Assembly: GCA_965199055.1 (NCBI GenBank)
Contig: CBDAQR010000004.1
Location: forward strand, 186,001-250,000
Length of the DNA stretch: 64,000 nt
Source of the DNA: CBDAQR01 sp965199055
GTDB taxonomy: Bacteria; Pseudomonadota; Gammaproteobacteria; Pseudomonadales; Halieaceae
Direction of reading: 5' to 3'
The notes under the pieces: generated by a model
The model's database searches: none
What the model was told of the DNA's origin: nothing
Seen by the model: only the letters and a program-made list of their open reading frames with translations
Made by a program: the position numbers and the translations under genes
Part shown: in pieces, positions 24,044 to 32,676 of the stretch
How the letters are laid out: each line of letters opens with the position of its first letter
How positions within the stretch are numbered: the first letter of the stretch is position 1

Positions 24044-25195
24044 ATGCCTGAAGCTTATATTGTCGATGCGGTGCGCACGCCCACGGGTCGCCGCCGCGGT
24101 GGCCTGGCTCATGTGCATGCGGCCGATCTTGGCGCGCATGTACTGAAAGCGCTCGTTGAGCGCAACAGCAGCATTCCAGATGTGGACTATGACGACGTGA
24201 TGTTCGGCTGCGTCGACACCATCGGACCACTGGCGGGTGATATCGCACGCACTTGTTGGCTTGCAGCCGGTCTGGCGCAGGAAGTGCCGGGTACCACCAT
24301 CGATCGTCAGTGCGGTTCATCACAGCAATCGGTGCATTTTGCCGCCCAAGCGGTGATGTCTGGTATCAATGATGTCGTGGTCGCCGGCGGCGTGCAGACC
24401 ATGAGTTCCATTCCTATTTCGTCTGCCATGCTGGCAGCCGAGCCGCTGGGTTTCAGCGATCCCTTTTCCGGATCCCAGGGCTGGACCGCGCGCTACGGCG
24501 ATACGCCGGTTTCTCAGTTCAACTCCGCCCAGATGATTGCCGACAAGTGGAATATCTCTCGGGAAGCGATGGAGGCGTTTGCGCTTGAGTCTCATACGCG
24601 CGCCCTGACCGCGATCGAGGAGGGCCGCTTCGACAAAGAAGTGCTGCCGTTGGAAGGAGTAGAGATGGACGAGACTCCGCGCCAGACTTCGCTGGAAAAA
24701 ATGGCCGAGTTAGATCCACTGGCGGAGGGCGGCACAATCACCGCTGCAGTCAGCTCGCAGACCTGCGATGGAGCATCTGCGGTGCTGGTGGTCTCGGAGG
24801 AAGCGTTGAAGCGCTACAACCTCACCCCCAGGGCCCGTATCCATCACCTGAGCGTACGCGCGGAGGACCCAATCTGGATGCTGACGGCGCCGATTCCCGC
24901 TACCGAATACGCCATGAAGAAGGCAGGCATGAGCCTGGATGACATCGACCTGGTGGAAATCAACGAAGCGTTCGCATCTGTGCCTATGGCCTGGTTGCAG
25001 GAGACAGGCTACCCGCACGAGAAAACTAATGTGAATGGCGGCGCGATTGCGCTGGGTCACCCGCTTGGCGCAACGGGCACCAAGCTGATGACCACACTGC
25101 TGCATGAACTGGAACGTACCGGCGGCCGCGTTGGCCTGCAGACCATGTGTGAGGGTGGTGGCCAGGCGAACGTGACGATTATCGAGCGTCTTTGA
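24044..25195 (+). CDS. fadA6: FadA6-type thiolase
   Basis: A 383-residue thiolase. Active-site cysteine in DRQCGSSQQSVHFAAQ (about 89), histidine in NGGAIALGHPLGATG (about 338) and second cysteine in TMCEGGGQANVTIIERL (about 369) are all present. Overall sequence follows mycobacterial FadA6, assigned to retro-Claisen cleavage of ring-derived 3-oxoacyl-CoA esters after ring opening, more than it follows FadA5 or FadA. The C-terminus LQTMCEGGGQANVTIIERL is especially close. Followed by a 156-bp gap containing an inverted-repeat element, unlike the tight spacing elsewhere in the cluster. Confidence 0.85.
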   Translation: MPEAYIVDAVRTPTGRRRGGLAHVHAADLGAHVLKALVERNSSIPDVDYDDVMFGCVDTIGPLAGDIARTCWLAAGLAQEVPGTTIDRQCGSSQQSVHFAAQAVMSGINDVVVAGGVQTMSSIPISSAMLAAEPLGFSDPFSGSQGWTARYGDTPVSQFNSAQMIADKWNISREAMEAFALESHTRALTAIEEGRFDKEVLPLEGVEMDETPRQTSLEKMAELDPLAEGGTITAAVSSQTCDGASAVLVVSEEALKRYNLTPRARIHHLSVRAEDPIWMLTAPIPATEYAMKKAGMSLDDIDLVEINEAFASVPMAWLQETGYPHEKTNVNGGAIALGHPLGATGTKLMTTLLHELERTGGRVGLQTMCEGGGQANVTIIERL

Positions 25196-25220
25196 TCGAT
25201 CAAACAGGTATTCGAGAGTG

Positions 25221-25328
25221 TGCTGAATGTGCATGAGGTTTTAAGGACGCGCCGTAAATACGTCCATGTAGGCTCGAGGCCAGCATCCATGCTGGCCACG
25301 GTCCTGAAAACCTCACACACATGCAGCA
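25221..25328. repeat. Composite palindromic intergenic repeat element (REP/MITE-like)
   Basis: Two 28-base arms (25221-25248 and 25301-25328) are inverted copies matching at 24 of 28 positions, and enclose a 52-base core. The core contains a second perfect palindrome, GGCCAGCA-tcca-TGCTGGCC (25279-25298). Both halves of the core contain the heptamer-like tccatg. The whole could fold into a long cruciform or RNA hairpin. Similar core sequences are, to my recollection, dispersed in intergenic regions of marine gammaproteobacteria. No ORF lies in it. It sits between two genes of one operon and may act in mRNA processing or be a neutral insertion. Confidence 0.75.
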
Positions 25329-25351
25329 CCGAGAACATAGAGGAACAGTAA

Positions 25352-26236
25352 ATGACGGGAATTCTTGACGGTCGCGTAGCGATTATTACCGGTGCTGGCG
25401 GTGGTCTTGGCGCCGCCCACGCCAAAGTCATGGCCAGTGAAGGCTGCGCCGTTGTGGTGAACGACATCAATGTTGAGGCTGCACAAGCGGTGGTTGATGA
25501 GATCTCGGCAGCCGGTGGCAAGGCGGCGGTTAACAGTTCTGATATCACGAACTATGACGACAGCCTCAACGCGGTGAAGCAGGCTATCGATGAGTTCGGC
25601 GGCCTTGATATCGTGGTCAACAACGCCGGCAACAATCGCGATCGTATGTTTGCCTCCATGACCGAGGACGACTGGGATGCTGTGATGGCAGTGCATCTGA
25701 AAGGACACTTCTGTATCAGTTCCCATGCCGTGCATTACTGGCGCGGTCAGTCGAAGGAAGGTAATGCCGTGGACGCGCGCATCATCAACACCACATCTAA
25801 CGCCGGATTACAGGGCTCAATCGGTCAATCCAACTATGCAGCCGCCAAGGCGGGCATCGCAGCGCTAACGCTCAACCAGGCGGCGGAGCTGGCCCGCTAT
25901 GGGATTACAGCCAACTCGATTTGCCCAGTGGCACGCACTGGTATGACGACCGCAGTGCCCGAAATGGCCGAGCGCATGGCCGCGCCAGAAAGCGGTTTTG
26001 ACCACTTTGCCCCTGAGAACGTTTCCTCCGTGATCGCCTGGTTGGCATCGCCTGAGGGCGGCAAGTTGACTGGCCGCATCATCGAAGCCGAAGGCGGTCG
26101 CATCTGTATTTGTGATGGTTGGCGCACCACCGAGGGCGTTGATAAAGGAGATCACTGGACGCCGGCGGAGGTTGGCCAGGCCATGGACGAAATGTTGGCG
26201 AAGGAAGTACCGGCCCAGCAAGTCTGGGGCACGTAA
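25352..26236 (+). CDS. Short-chain dehydrogenase of the steroid cluster
   Basis: A 294-residue classical SDR. Nucleotide loop TGAGGGLGAAH at about 12-22, NNAGNNRDRMF near 91, catalytic Ser in NTTSNAG and YAAAKAG (about 166-172). It has a C-terminal extension (about 245-294) typical of the peroxisomal multifunctional enzyme type-2/(3R)-hydroxyacyl-CoA dehydrogenase-like SDRs. This resembles one of the SDRs encoded in the mycobacterial KstR2 regulon. A role in oxidising a hydroxyacyl-CoA intermediate is inferred from neighbours. An aggaac ribosome site lies before the ATG, just after the repeat element. Confidence 0.85.
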   Translation: MTGILDGRVAIITGAGGGLGAAHAKVMASEGCAVVVNDINVEAAQAVVDEISAAGGKAAVNSSDITNYDDSLNAVKQAIDEFGGLDIVVNNAGNNRDRMFASMTEDDWDAVMAVHLKGHFCISSHAVHYWRGQSKEGNAVDARIINTTSNAGLQGSIGQSNYAAAKAGIAALTLNQAAELARYGITANSICPVARTGMTTAVPEMAERMAAPESGFDHFAPENVSSVIAWLASPEGGKLTGRIIEAEGGRICICDGWRTTEGVDKGDHWTPAEVGQAMDEMLAKEVPAQQVWGT

Positions 26237-26272
26237 TTTAGTGAGTCGCGCCTGGCGCGGCAGGGACACGTA

Positions 26273-27439
26273 ATGGAATTCAGTTTTACCGACGAACAGC
26301 AGATGATCCGCGATACGGCGGAGGCTTTCCTCGCTGAAGTCTCTACCAGTGCGGCTGTTCGCCAGGCGATGGCGACCGAAACAGGGTTCGACGCCGAACT
26401 GTGGGCGCGCATCTGCGGTGAAATGTACTGGCAGGCTACCCACATCCCCGAGGAGTACGGGGGTATGGGGCTGGGCTATGTGGAACTGGTGGCGACCCTC
26501 GAACAGATGGGTCGTTACCTCTTGTGTTCACCATTCTTTTCCACGGTTTGTCTGGGCGCGAACGCGTTGCTAATTGCCGGCAATGAGTCGCAAAAGATGG
26601 AATACCTGCCGCAGATTGTGGAAGGAAAAACGGCAACTTTGGCGTATACGGGCAGCAATGGGCGCTGGGATGCACAGGCGGTCGAGGCCACTTGGGAAAA
26701 GTCCGGCGACGGTTATGTGCTCAATGGCGAATGTCGATATGTGCCGGATGGCCATACAGCCGAACTGATTGTTGTGGCCGCCCGTTCAAAAGGTTCAACA
26801 GGAGAAGAAGGTGTGTCTCTGTTCGTGCTGGCCGCAGACAGCGCTGGTGTGACGCGCGAATGGTTGCCCACTGTTGATCAAACCCGTAAACAGGCGCAGG
26901 TCAGCTTCGATCATGTGCAGGTGAGAGCCGCGCATAGACTGGGTGAGGAAGGACGCGCCTGGCCGCAGCTCGAAACGGTGATCGATCTTGCGACTATTGC
27001 GGTTGCCGCGGAACAGGTGGGTGGTGCGCAGCAGGCGCTCGATAACACGGTGGCGTACACCCAGGAGCGGGTGCAGTTTAACCGCACTATCGCCTCTTAT
27101 CAGGCGGTGAAGCATAAGGCAGCGGACATGATGCTGAAGGCCGAGGCGGCGCGTTCAGCGGTTTACTATGCCGCCTGTGTCGCCCAGGAAGTCTTCGCTG
27201 GCGGCGAACTGGCGGTCGAACTGCCGGAGGCCGCGAGCGTGGCGAAAGCCTGGTGCAGCGATGCCTATTTCTTCAATGCGGGTAGCGGTATTCAACTGCA
27301 TGGCGGTGTGGGCTTCACCTGGGAATACGATATTCAGCTGTATTTCAAGCGGGCTAAATCGTCGGAGACCTTCCTGGGTAATAGCGCTTACCACCGGGAA
27401 CGCATTGCCCGGCAGTTACTGGATGGGGAGGTCGCCTGA
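26273..27439 (+). CDS. Acyl-CoA dehydrogenase, partner subunit of FadE30-like enzyme
   Basis: A 388-residue ACAD-family protein. N-terminal DEQQMIRDTAEAFLAE and IPEEYGGMGLGYVEL, C-terminal FAD contact RVQFNRTIASYQAVKHK and LHGGVGFTWEYDIQLYFKRAK are present. The middle domain has no SEPxAGSD motif (AYTGSNGRWD instead) and no FERG glutamate motif, so it looks non-catalytic. It overlaps the next ACAD gene by one base (TGATG), arguing that the two products assemble. It is longer than the other short partner (347). Confidence 0.83.
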   Translation: MEFSFTDEQQMIRDTAEAFLAEVSTSAAVRQAMATETGFDAELWARICGEMYWQATHIPEEYGGMGLGYVELVATLEQMGRYLLCSPFFSTVCLGANALLIAGNESQKMEYLPQIVEGKTATLAYTGSNGRWDAQAVEATWEKSGDGYVLNGECRYVPDGHTAELIVVAARSKGSTGEEGVSLFVLAADSAGVTREWLPTVDQTRKQAQVSFDHVQVRAAHRLGEEGRAWPQLETVIDLATIAVAAEQVGGAQQALDNTVAYTQERVQFNRTIASYQAVKHKAADMMLKAEAARSAVYYAACVAQEVFAGGELAVELPEAASVAKAWCSDAYFFNAGSGIQLHGGVGFTWEYDIQLYFKRAKSSETFLGNSAYHRERIARQLLDGEVA

Positions 27440-28647
27440 TGAAGCTGAGTTTCAGTCCGCAGGACGAGCAGTTTCGCGAAGAGATCGCGGGCTGGCTAAA
27501 AGATAACCTCTGCGGGGAATTTGAGAAGCTGCGTTTTCGTGGCGGCCCGGGTGACGAGCATACGTTCCCGGAGGAGCGCAAAGACTGGGAGCGCAAACTG
27601 GCCGAGGGCGGTTGGACCTGTATCGGTTGGCCTGAGGAGTTCGGGGGGCGCGGCGCGAGCATTGAGCAGCAGGTGATTTTCCATGAAGAGTATGCGCGTG
27701 CGGGTGGTCCCGGACGCATGGGCCATATCGGTGAAGGTCTGACCGGCCCGACCCTGATCGCCTTTGGCAGCGAAGCGCAGCGCGAGCGCTTTCTGCCGGG
27801 TATCTTGGCAGGGACGGAGTATTGGTGTCAGGGGTATTCCGAGCCCAGTGCGGGATCGGATCTGGCCAATGTCAAGACGAAGGCGCGTTTCGACGAAGCA
27901 AAAGGCAAGTGGCTGATCAATGGGCAGAAGGTCTGGACTTCCAATGCCCATGAGTCGGAGTTTTGTTTTGTCATTGCCCGCACGGACCCTGATTCTGCCG
28001 GCCACAAGGGCCTGGGTTTCTTCCTGGTGGAGATGGATCAGCCCGGTGTGGAAGTTCGCCCGATTGAGCAGCTCACAGGTACCAGCGAATTCAATGAAGT
28101 GTTCTTCGACGACGCCGAGTGTGGTGCAGAAGATATTGTCGGTGCGCCGGGGGACGGTTGGAAAGTGGCCATGGGCTTGCTTGGCTTCGAACGCGGTGTG
28201 TCCACGCTGGGTCAGCAAATGCTGTTCCAGAATGAACTCGATGAAATCGTGCGCGCAGCAAAGGCGAACGGTGCAGCGCAGGACCCTGTCATACGCCAGC
28301 GCATTGCCGACGCGCATGTGGGGCTGCGCATCATGCGCTACAACTCGATGCGCACGTTGTCGGGTGGGGGCGATGATGGCTCTTCACCCGCTGATGGCTC
28401 CTTGCAGAAAGAGGCCATGATCTACAAGCTCTATTGGGCAACCTGGCACCGTAACCTGGGCAAGCTGGCAATGGATGTGCTCGGTCCGGAAGCAGAGATT
28501 TGCGAGGCGGGCCCGTACGAGTTGAGCAGACTGCAAAGCATGTACCTGTTCACCCGCTCGGACACGATCTACGGCGGCACCAACCAGATTCAACGCAACA
28601 TCATTGCCGAGCGCGCCCTGGGGATGCCCAGAGAGCCGCGCGGCTAA
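27439..28647 (+). CDS. fadE30: FadE30-like acyl-CoA dehydrogenase
   Basis: A 402-residue catalytic ACAD. It carries the FadE30-type features: FRGGPGDEH near residue 32, WCQGYSEPSAGSDLANV (FAD contact), LTGTSEFNEVFFDDAE, and GFERGVSTLGQQ (about 250-261) with the probable catalytic glutamate. The C-terminus TIYGGTNQIQRNIIAERALGMPREPRG is also close to mycobacterial FadE30, which dehydrogenates the propanoyl side chain of the hydroxylated HIP-CoA. Translationally coupled to the preceding ACAD and 10 bases before ipdF, the same neighbour pairing (fadE30 beside ipdF) as in Mycobacterium tuberculosis. Confidence 0.87.
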   Translation: MKLSFSPQDEQFREEIAGWLKDNLCGEFEKLRFRGGPGDEHTFPEERKDWERKLAEGGWTCIGWPEEFGGRGASIEQQVIFHEEYARAGGPGRMGHIGEGLTGPTLIAFGSEAQRERFLPGILAGTEYWCQGYSEPSAGSDLANVKTKARFDEAKGKWLINGQKVWTSNAHESEFCFVIARTDPDSAGHKGLGFFLVEMDQPGVEVRPIEQLTGTSEFNEVFFDDAECGAEDIVGAPGDGWKVAMGLLGFERGVSTLGQQMLFQNELDEIVRAAKANGAAQDPVIRQRIADAHVGLRIMRYNSMRTLSGGGDDGSSPADGSLQKEAMIYKLYWATWHRNLGKLAMDVLGPEAEICEAGPYELSRLQSMYLFTRSDTIYGGTNQIQRNIIAERALGMPREPRG

Positions 28648-28657
28648 GGAACCCATC

Positions 28658-29449
28658 ATGGCATTAAAAGAACCACCACCCTATGTAGAAGGCCACAATT
28701 TGCTGGCTGGCAAGAGTGTATTGATTACCGCGGCGGCGGGCGCTGGCATCGGTTTCGCTGCAGCGACCAAGGCAGCCCAGGAGGGTGCGCGCGGTGTGAT
28801 GATCAGCGATATTCACGAGGGCCGTCTGGAGAAGGCGGTCGAGACTCTGAGAGCCGAAACGGGCTTGCAGGAGGTTTATGGCAAGCTGGCTAACGTGACC
28901 GAAGAGGCTGATGTTCAGGCGCTAATCGACGACGCTGAGGATAAGCTCGGTGGCGTCGATGTGCTGATTAACAACGCAGGACTCGGCGGCACGAAACTGC
29001 TGGTCGACATGGAAGATGATGAGTGGAGTCGTGTGCTCGATATCACCCTTACCGGCACCATGCGTATGACGCGCGCCATGCTCAAAAAAATGCAACCCCG
29101 CGGCGCCGGCGTGATCGTGAACAACGCCTCGGTGTTGGGTTGGCGTGCCCAGAAAGAACAGTGTCACTACGCCGCGGCCAAGGCTGGCGTGATGGCGCTG
29201 ACTCGGTGTTCGGCGCTGGAGGCGGCGGACCACGGTGTACGCATAAACGCGGTGTCACCGTCGATAGCCTTTCACGAGTTCCTCAAGAAGACCACGCCGA
29301 TGGAGTTGCTGGAGGAACTGGCGGCCAAAGAGGCCTTTGGCCGCGCCGCTGAGGTCTGGGAAGTTGCCAACGTCATGATGTTCCTGGCCTCCGACTACTC
29401 CGGTTACATGACCGGTGAGATCGTGTCCTGCTCGTCCCAGCGAGCCTGA
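28658..29449 (+). CDS. ipdF: IpdF-like short-chain dehydrogenase
   Basis: A 263-residue SDR closely following mycobacterial IpdF, the 3-hydroxyacyl-CoA dehydrogenase step of HIP side-chain beta-oxidation. Distinguishing segments: LLAGKSVLITAAAGAGIGFA (unusual AAAGxGIG nucleotide loop), NNAGLGG, NNASVLGWRAQKEQCHYAAAKAGVMALTRC with the catalytic Ser/Tyr/Lys, and INAVSPSIAFHEFL. The ATG at 28658 after aagga is preferred over an internal start in the upstream gene. Sequence around the active site is nearly the same as I recall for the actinobacterial enzyme, which is striking across phyla. Confidence 0.88.
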   Translation: MALKEPPPYVEGHNLLAGKSVLITAAAGAGIGFAAATKAAQEGARGVMISDIHEGRLEKAVETLRAETGLQEVYGKLANVTEEADVQALIDDAEDKLGGVDVLINNAGLGGTKLLVDMEDDEWSRVLDITLTGTMRMTRAMLKKMQPRGAGVIVNNASVLGWRAQKEQCHYAAAKAGVMALTRCSALEAADHGVRINAVSPSIAFHEFLKKTTPMELLEELAAKEAFGRAAEVWEVANVMMFLASDYSGYMTGEIVSCSSQRA

Positions 29450-29481
29450 GAATTTATTACTGAAATTAAGGAATCAATAGC

Positions 29482-30684
29482 ATGAGAGAAGCAGTTATCG
29501 TCAGCACTGCCCGCACTCCTATCGGCAAAGCCTTCCGCGGTGCCTTCAATAACACCGAGGCACCCGCGCTCGGTGGGCATGTGGTCAAACATGCAGTGGA
29601 GCGTGCAGGCATTGAACCTGGCATGGTCGAGGACGTGATCATGGGTGCTGCGGCCCAGCAGGGCACCCAGGCCTACAACCTCGGGCGCCTCTGTGCCATT
29701 ACCGGCGGACTACCCAACAGCGCAGCTGGCATGACGATGGATCGCCAGTGTTCCTCTGGCCTTATGTCGATCGCGACTGCTGCCAAAGGGGTGATGTGCA
29801 ATGACTATGACGTCGCTGTCGCTGGCGGTGTGGAATCCATCTCTCTAGTCCAGACCAAGCACAAGAACACTTACAAGGCGGTGTCCGAAGAGGTACTCAA
29901 GGTATCGCCTAAAGCCTATATCCAGATGATCGAAACTGCCGAAACTGTTGCGGATCGGTATGACATCAGCCGCGACGCCCAGGATGAGTACAGCTACCAG
30001 AGTCAGATGCGCACTGCGGCGGCTCAGGAAGCAGGCGCGTTTAGTGATGAGATCGTTCCCCTGGCCAGCACCAAGTCGGTATTCAACAGGGAAACGAACG
30101 AAACGACTTTCGAGGATGTCCTACTGGACAAGGATGAGGGTAATCGCCCGTCGACCACCCTCGAAAGCCTTCAGGGTTTGGAGCCGGTATTTAAAGACGG
30201 CCAGTTTATCCAGCAGGGCAATCACATTACGGCGGGTAACGCTTCACAGTTGTCTGACGGCGCTTCTGCGTGTGTTGTCATGGAAGGCAAGTTGGCAGAA
30301 CAGCGTGGCCTGCAGCCCCTGGGTATTTATCGGGGCCTGGCTGTGGCTGGCTGTGCCGCGGACGAAATGGGCATCGGTCCGGTGTTTGCGATACCTAAGT
30401 TGTTGGAGCGCAACGGCCTGAAAATGGACGATATTGGACTTTGGGAACTCAACGAGGCCTTCGCCTGCCAGGTGATCTACTGTCGAGATCAACTGGGCAT
30501 CGACAACGACAAGCTCAACATGAACGGTGGTGCGATATCCATCGGCCATCCCTTTGGCATGAGCGGCGCGCGCATGGTCGGTCACGCCATGATCGAGGGC
30601 AAACGCCGCGGCGTTAAGTATGTGGTTATCACCATGTGCATCGGCGGCGGCATGGGCGCGGCAGGCCTGTTCGAAGTCGCCTAA
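29482..30684 (+). CDS. Acetyl-CoA C-acyltransferase (second thiolase)
   Basis: A 400-residue thiolase with catalytic Cys in DRQCSSGLMSIATAAKG (about 90), His in NGGAISIGHPFGMSGARM (about 352) and second Cys in ITMCIGGGMGAAGLFE (about 385). It belongs to the general FadA/AtoB-like group and differs clearly from the FadA6-type copy upstream. It probably completes cleavage of ring-derived or methylated beta-ketoadipyl-type CoA esters, giving acetyl- or propionyl-CoA and succinyl-CoA; this is inference from the cluster. Last gene of the catabolic run, followed by a hairpin. Confidence 0.87.
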   Translation: MREAVIVSTARTPIGKAFRGAFNNTEAPALGGHVVKHAVERAGIEPGMVEDVIMGAAAQQGTQAYNLGRLCAITGGLPNSAAGMTMDRQCSSGLMSIATAAKGVMCNDYDVAVAGGVESISLVQTKHKNTYKAVSEEVLKVSPKAYIQMIETAETVADRYDISRDAQDEYSYQSQMRTAAAQEAGAFSDEIVPLASTKSVFNRETNETTFEDVLLDKDEGNRPSTTLESLQGLEPVFKDGQFIQQGNHITAGNASQLSDGASACVVMEGKLAEQRGLQPLGIYRGLAVAGCAADEMGIGPVFAIPKLLERNGLKMDDIGLWELNEAFACQVIYCRDQLGIDNDKLNMNGGAISIGHPFGMSGARMVGHAMIEGKRRGVKYVVITMCIGGGMGAAGLFEVA

Positions 30685-30710
30685 GCGATCACCCACCCCT
30701 GCGCGGGCCG

Positions 30711-30753
30711 CCTCCGAGGGTCGGTTGAATAATTGAACATACCCTCCGAGGGT
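30711..30753. repeat. Paired direct repeats at the end of the ipd cluster
   Basis: CCTCCGAGGGT occurs at 30711-30721 and within a perfect 13-base odd palindrome ACCCTCCGAGGGT at 30741-30753, with the AT-rich GGTTGAATAATTGAAC-type spacer between. The same 13-mer appears once more in the window, inside ipdC (20857-20869). It could be a protein-binding site or part of a transcription-stop structure; no function is assigned. Confidence 0.4.
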
Positions 30754-30756
30754 GCC

Positions 30757-30783
30757 GTGCGGGAATATTTCGCATTCCCGCAC
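30757..30783 (+). terminator. Strong hairpin after the ipd cluster, possible terminator
   Basis: Perfect 10-bp stem GTGCGGGAAT/ATTCCCGCAC with a 7-base loop, 73 bases after the last thiolase gene. No T-tract follows, so it is not a textbook intrinsic terminator; it may stabilise the 3' end of the operon mRNA or serve as an operator. The rest of 30784-30939 holds the presumed promoter of the secretion operon, with no clear gene. Confidence 0.4.
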
Positions 30784-30939
30784 GTTATCCCTCCGTCTCC
30801 ATTGAAATTACGTGAATTGTCCCCATAAAGGTGGCAAGCCATCGCGGCTGCCCATGTGAGATGATTCGGCGGCCAGTGGCAGATATAACAATGATACAAT
30901 TGCCCATCAGCCCTGACCTGGCGGTGTGAACACTACTAT

Positions 30940-32652
30940 ATGGCTATAGACCTGAAGAATTCCCTGCTCCTGAAAACTCTGGAGCCCCTCAAACCGTACG
31001 CTGTGAGCGCGGCGGTATTCAGCCTGTTTATAAATATGCTGATGATTGTCCCATCGCTCTATATGCTCCAGGTCTTTGATCGCGCGGTGGGGAGCCAGAG
31101 TATCCCTACCTTGTCGATGCTCACGATTCTGCTGGCATTCCTGCTGACGTCTATGGGTGCGCTGGATTGGGTACGTAATCAGATTCTTTCGCGTGCGGGC
31201 GCGAAAATGGATGAAATTCTCGCGGACAAGACTTTTGACACTACGTTTCGACAGTCCCTTGCAACGACAGGTAAAAGCAGCGCCCAACCGCTCCAGGACT
31301 TAAACGGATTGCGGGGGTTTATCTCCAGTCCCGCGGTCAATGCGTTCTTCGACGCCCCCTGGGTGCCGATATATATCGCCATCATGTTCGCCTTCCACAC
31401 CTACTTTGGTCTTATGGCGATATTTGCTGTTTTGCTGCTGACGGTTCTCACGTTCTCTAATCAGCGGCTCACCTCGGATGCTTTGATCGAGGCGAACAAA
31501 GAACAGATATGGACCCAAAACTACGCCACCCGTCACCTGCGCAACGCGGAGGTGATCGAGTCGATGGGCATGATGAGCAATGTGAGAGCGCGCTGGGCGG
31601 AGCACAATCGACGAGTTGTTGGATTACAGGGTCAGGCGGGCGATATTTCCAGTGGATTTACGTCGACCTCAAAGGCTTTGCGGATCATGCTGCAGTCTCT
31701 CGCCATCGGACTGGGTGCCTATCTGGCGATTAACCAGATGATCAGCCCGGGAATGATGATTGCTGGCTCCATCCTGTTGGGTCGCGCGCTGGCACCCGTC
31801 GATCAACTGGTAGGTGCTTGGAAGACCTTTACCAGTGCGCGTCAGCAGTTTGAACGACTGGAAGACCTCTTTCAAAAGCTGCCCGCCGCGCAACAAAAAA
31901 TGGAGCTCCCGGCGCCCGCTGGAAAGGTGAGCGTAGAGTCCATTCGAGTGGCTCCTCCCGGCGTGCAAATGCCCGTGTTGAAAGGTGTCTCGTTTGAACT
32001 GGAAGCCGGTAGTAGCTTGGGCGTTATTGGCCCAAGTGCGGCAGGCAAGTCGACCCTGGCCAGGGCGCTGCTGGGTATCTGGCCCGCTGCTATGGGTTCG
32101 GTGCGTCTGGATGGTGCGGATATCGCCAAGTGGGATCGGGACGAACTCGGGCCGCATATCGGGTATTTGCCTCAGGATATTGAACTGTTCGATGGCACGA
32201 TTTCCGAAAACATAGCTCGATTTGGAGAGATTAACTCTGAAAGGATTGTTGAGGCAGCCCGTATGGCGGGCGTGCACGAGATGATTCTTCGATTGCCTGA
32301 GGGTTACGATACTGTGATCGGCGCCAGTGGCGGCGCGCTGGCGGGCGGCCAGCGACAACGCATTGGTCTTGCCCGGGCGATTTATGGCAGACCGCGCTTG
32401 GTAATCCTCGATGAGCCTAACTCGAATCTTGATGATTCTGGGGAAACGGCGTTGCGTGCTGCGCTGCAGCAGCTGAAGGAAGATAAAACAACCGTAGTGG
32501 TGATTACCCACCGACCCAACATACTGTTTGGTGTGGATAACATATTAGTGATGAAGGACGGTCAGGCAACTGACTTCGGGCCAGCGGAAACCATCATGAA
32601 TAAGTATAAGCAGCAGCCCGTTCAGCGTGTACCGGAAGGGCGGGCGAGCTAA
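30940..32652 (+). CDS. Type I secretion system ABC transporter
   Basis: Inner-membrane permease/ATPase of 570 residues of the PrtD/RsaD type. The membrane domain is about 15-300 with hydrophobic stretches near 25-45, 55-80, 135-175 and 250-285. The nucleotide domain has Walker A GPSAAGKSTLAR (about 364-375), signature LAGGQRQRIGLARA (about 467), Walker B LVILDEPNSNLDD (about 487) and H-loop VITHR (about 522). There is no N-terminal C39 peptidase or C39-like domain, as expected for exporters of RTX proteins with uncleaved C-terminal signals. First of three T1SS genes; the RTX/DUF4214 protein at 44082 is the obvious client. Confidence 0.93.
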   Translation: MAIDLKNSLLLKTLEPLKPYAVSAAVFSLFINMLMIVPSLYMLQVFDRAVGSQSIPTLSMLTILLAFLLTSMGALDWVRNQILSRAGAKMDEILADKTFDTTFRQSLATTGKSSAQPLQDLNGLRGFISSPAVNAFFDAPWVPIYIAIMFAFHTYFGLMAIFAVLLLTVLTFSNQRLTSDALIEANKEQIWTQNYATRHLRNAEVIESMGMMSNVRARWAEHNRRVVGLQGQAGDISSGFTSTSKALRIMLQSLAIGLGAYLAINQMISPGMMIAGSILLGRALAPVDQLVGAWKTFTSARQQFERLEDLFQKLPAAQQKMELPAPAGKVSVESIRVAPPGVQMPVLKGVSFELEAGSSLGVIGPSAAGKSTLARALLGIWPAAMGSVRLDGADIAKWDRDELGPHIGYLPQDIELFDGTISENIARFGEINSERIVEAARMAGVHEMILRLPEGYDTVIGASGGALAGGQRQRIGLARAIYGRPRLVILDEPNSNLDDSGETALRAALQQLKEDKTTVVVITHRPNILFGVDNILVMKDGQATDFGPAETIMNKYKQQPVQRVPEGRAS

Positions 32653-32676
32653 GTCCTGCCTGTTGAGGAAGTCAAC

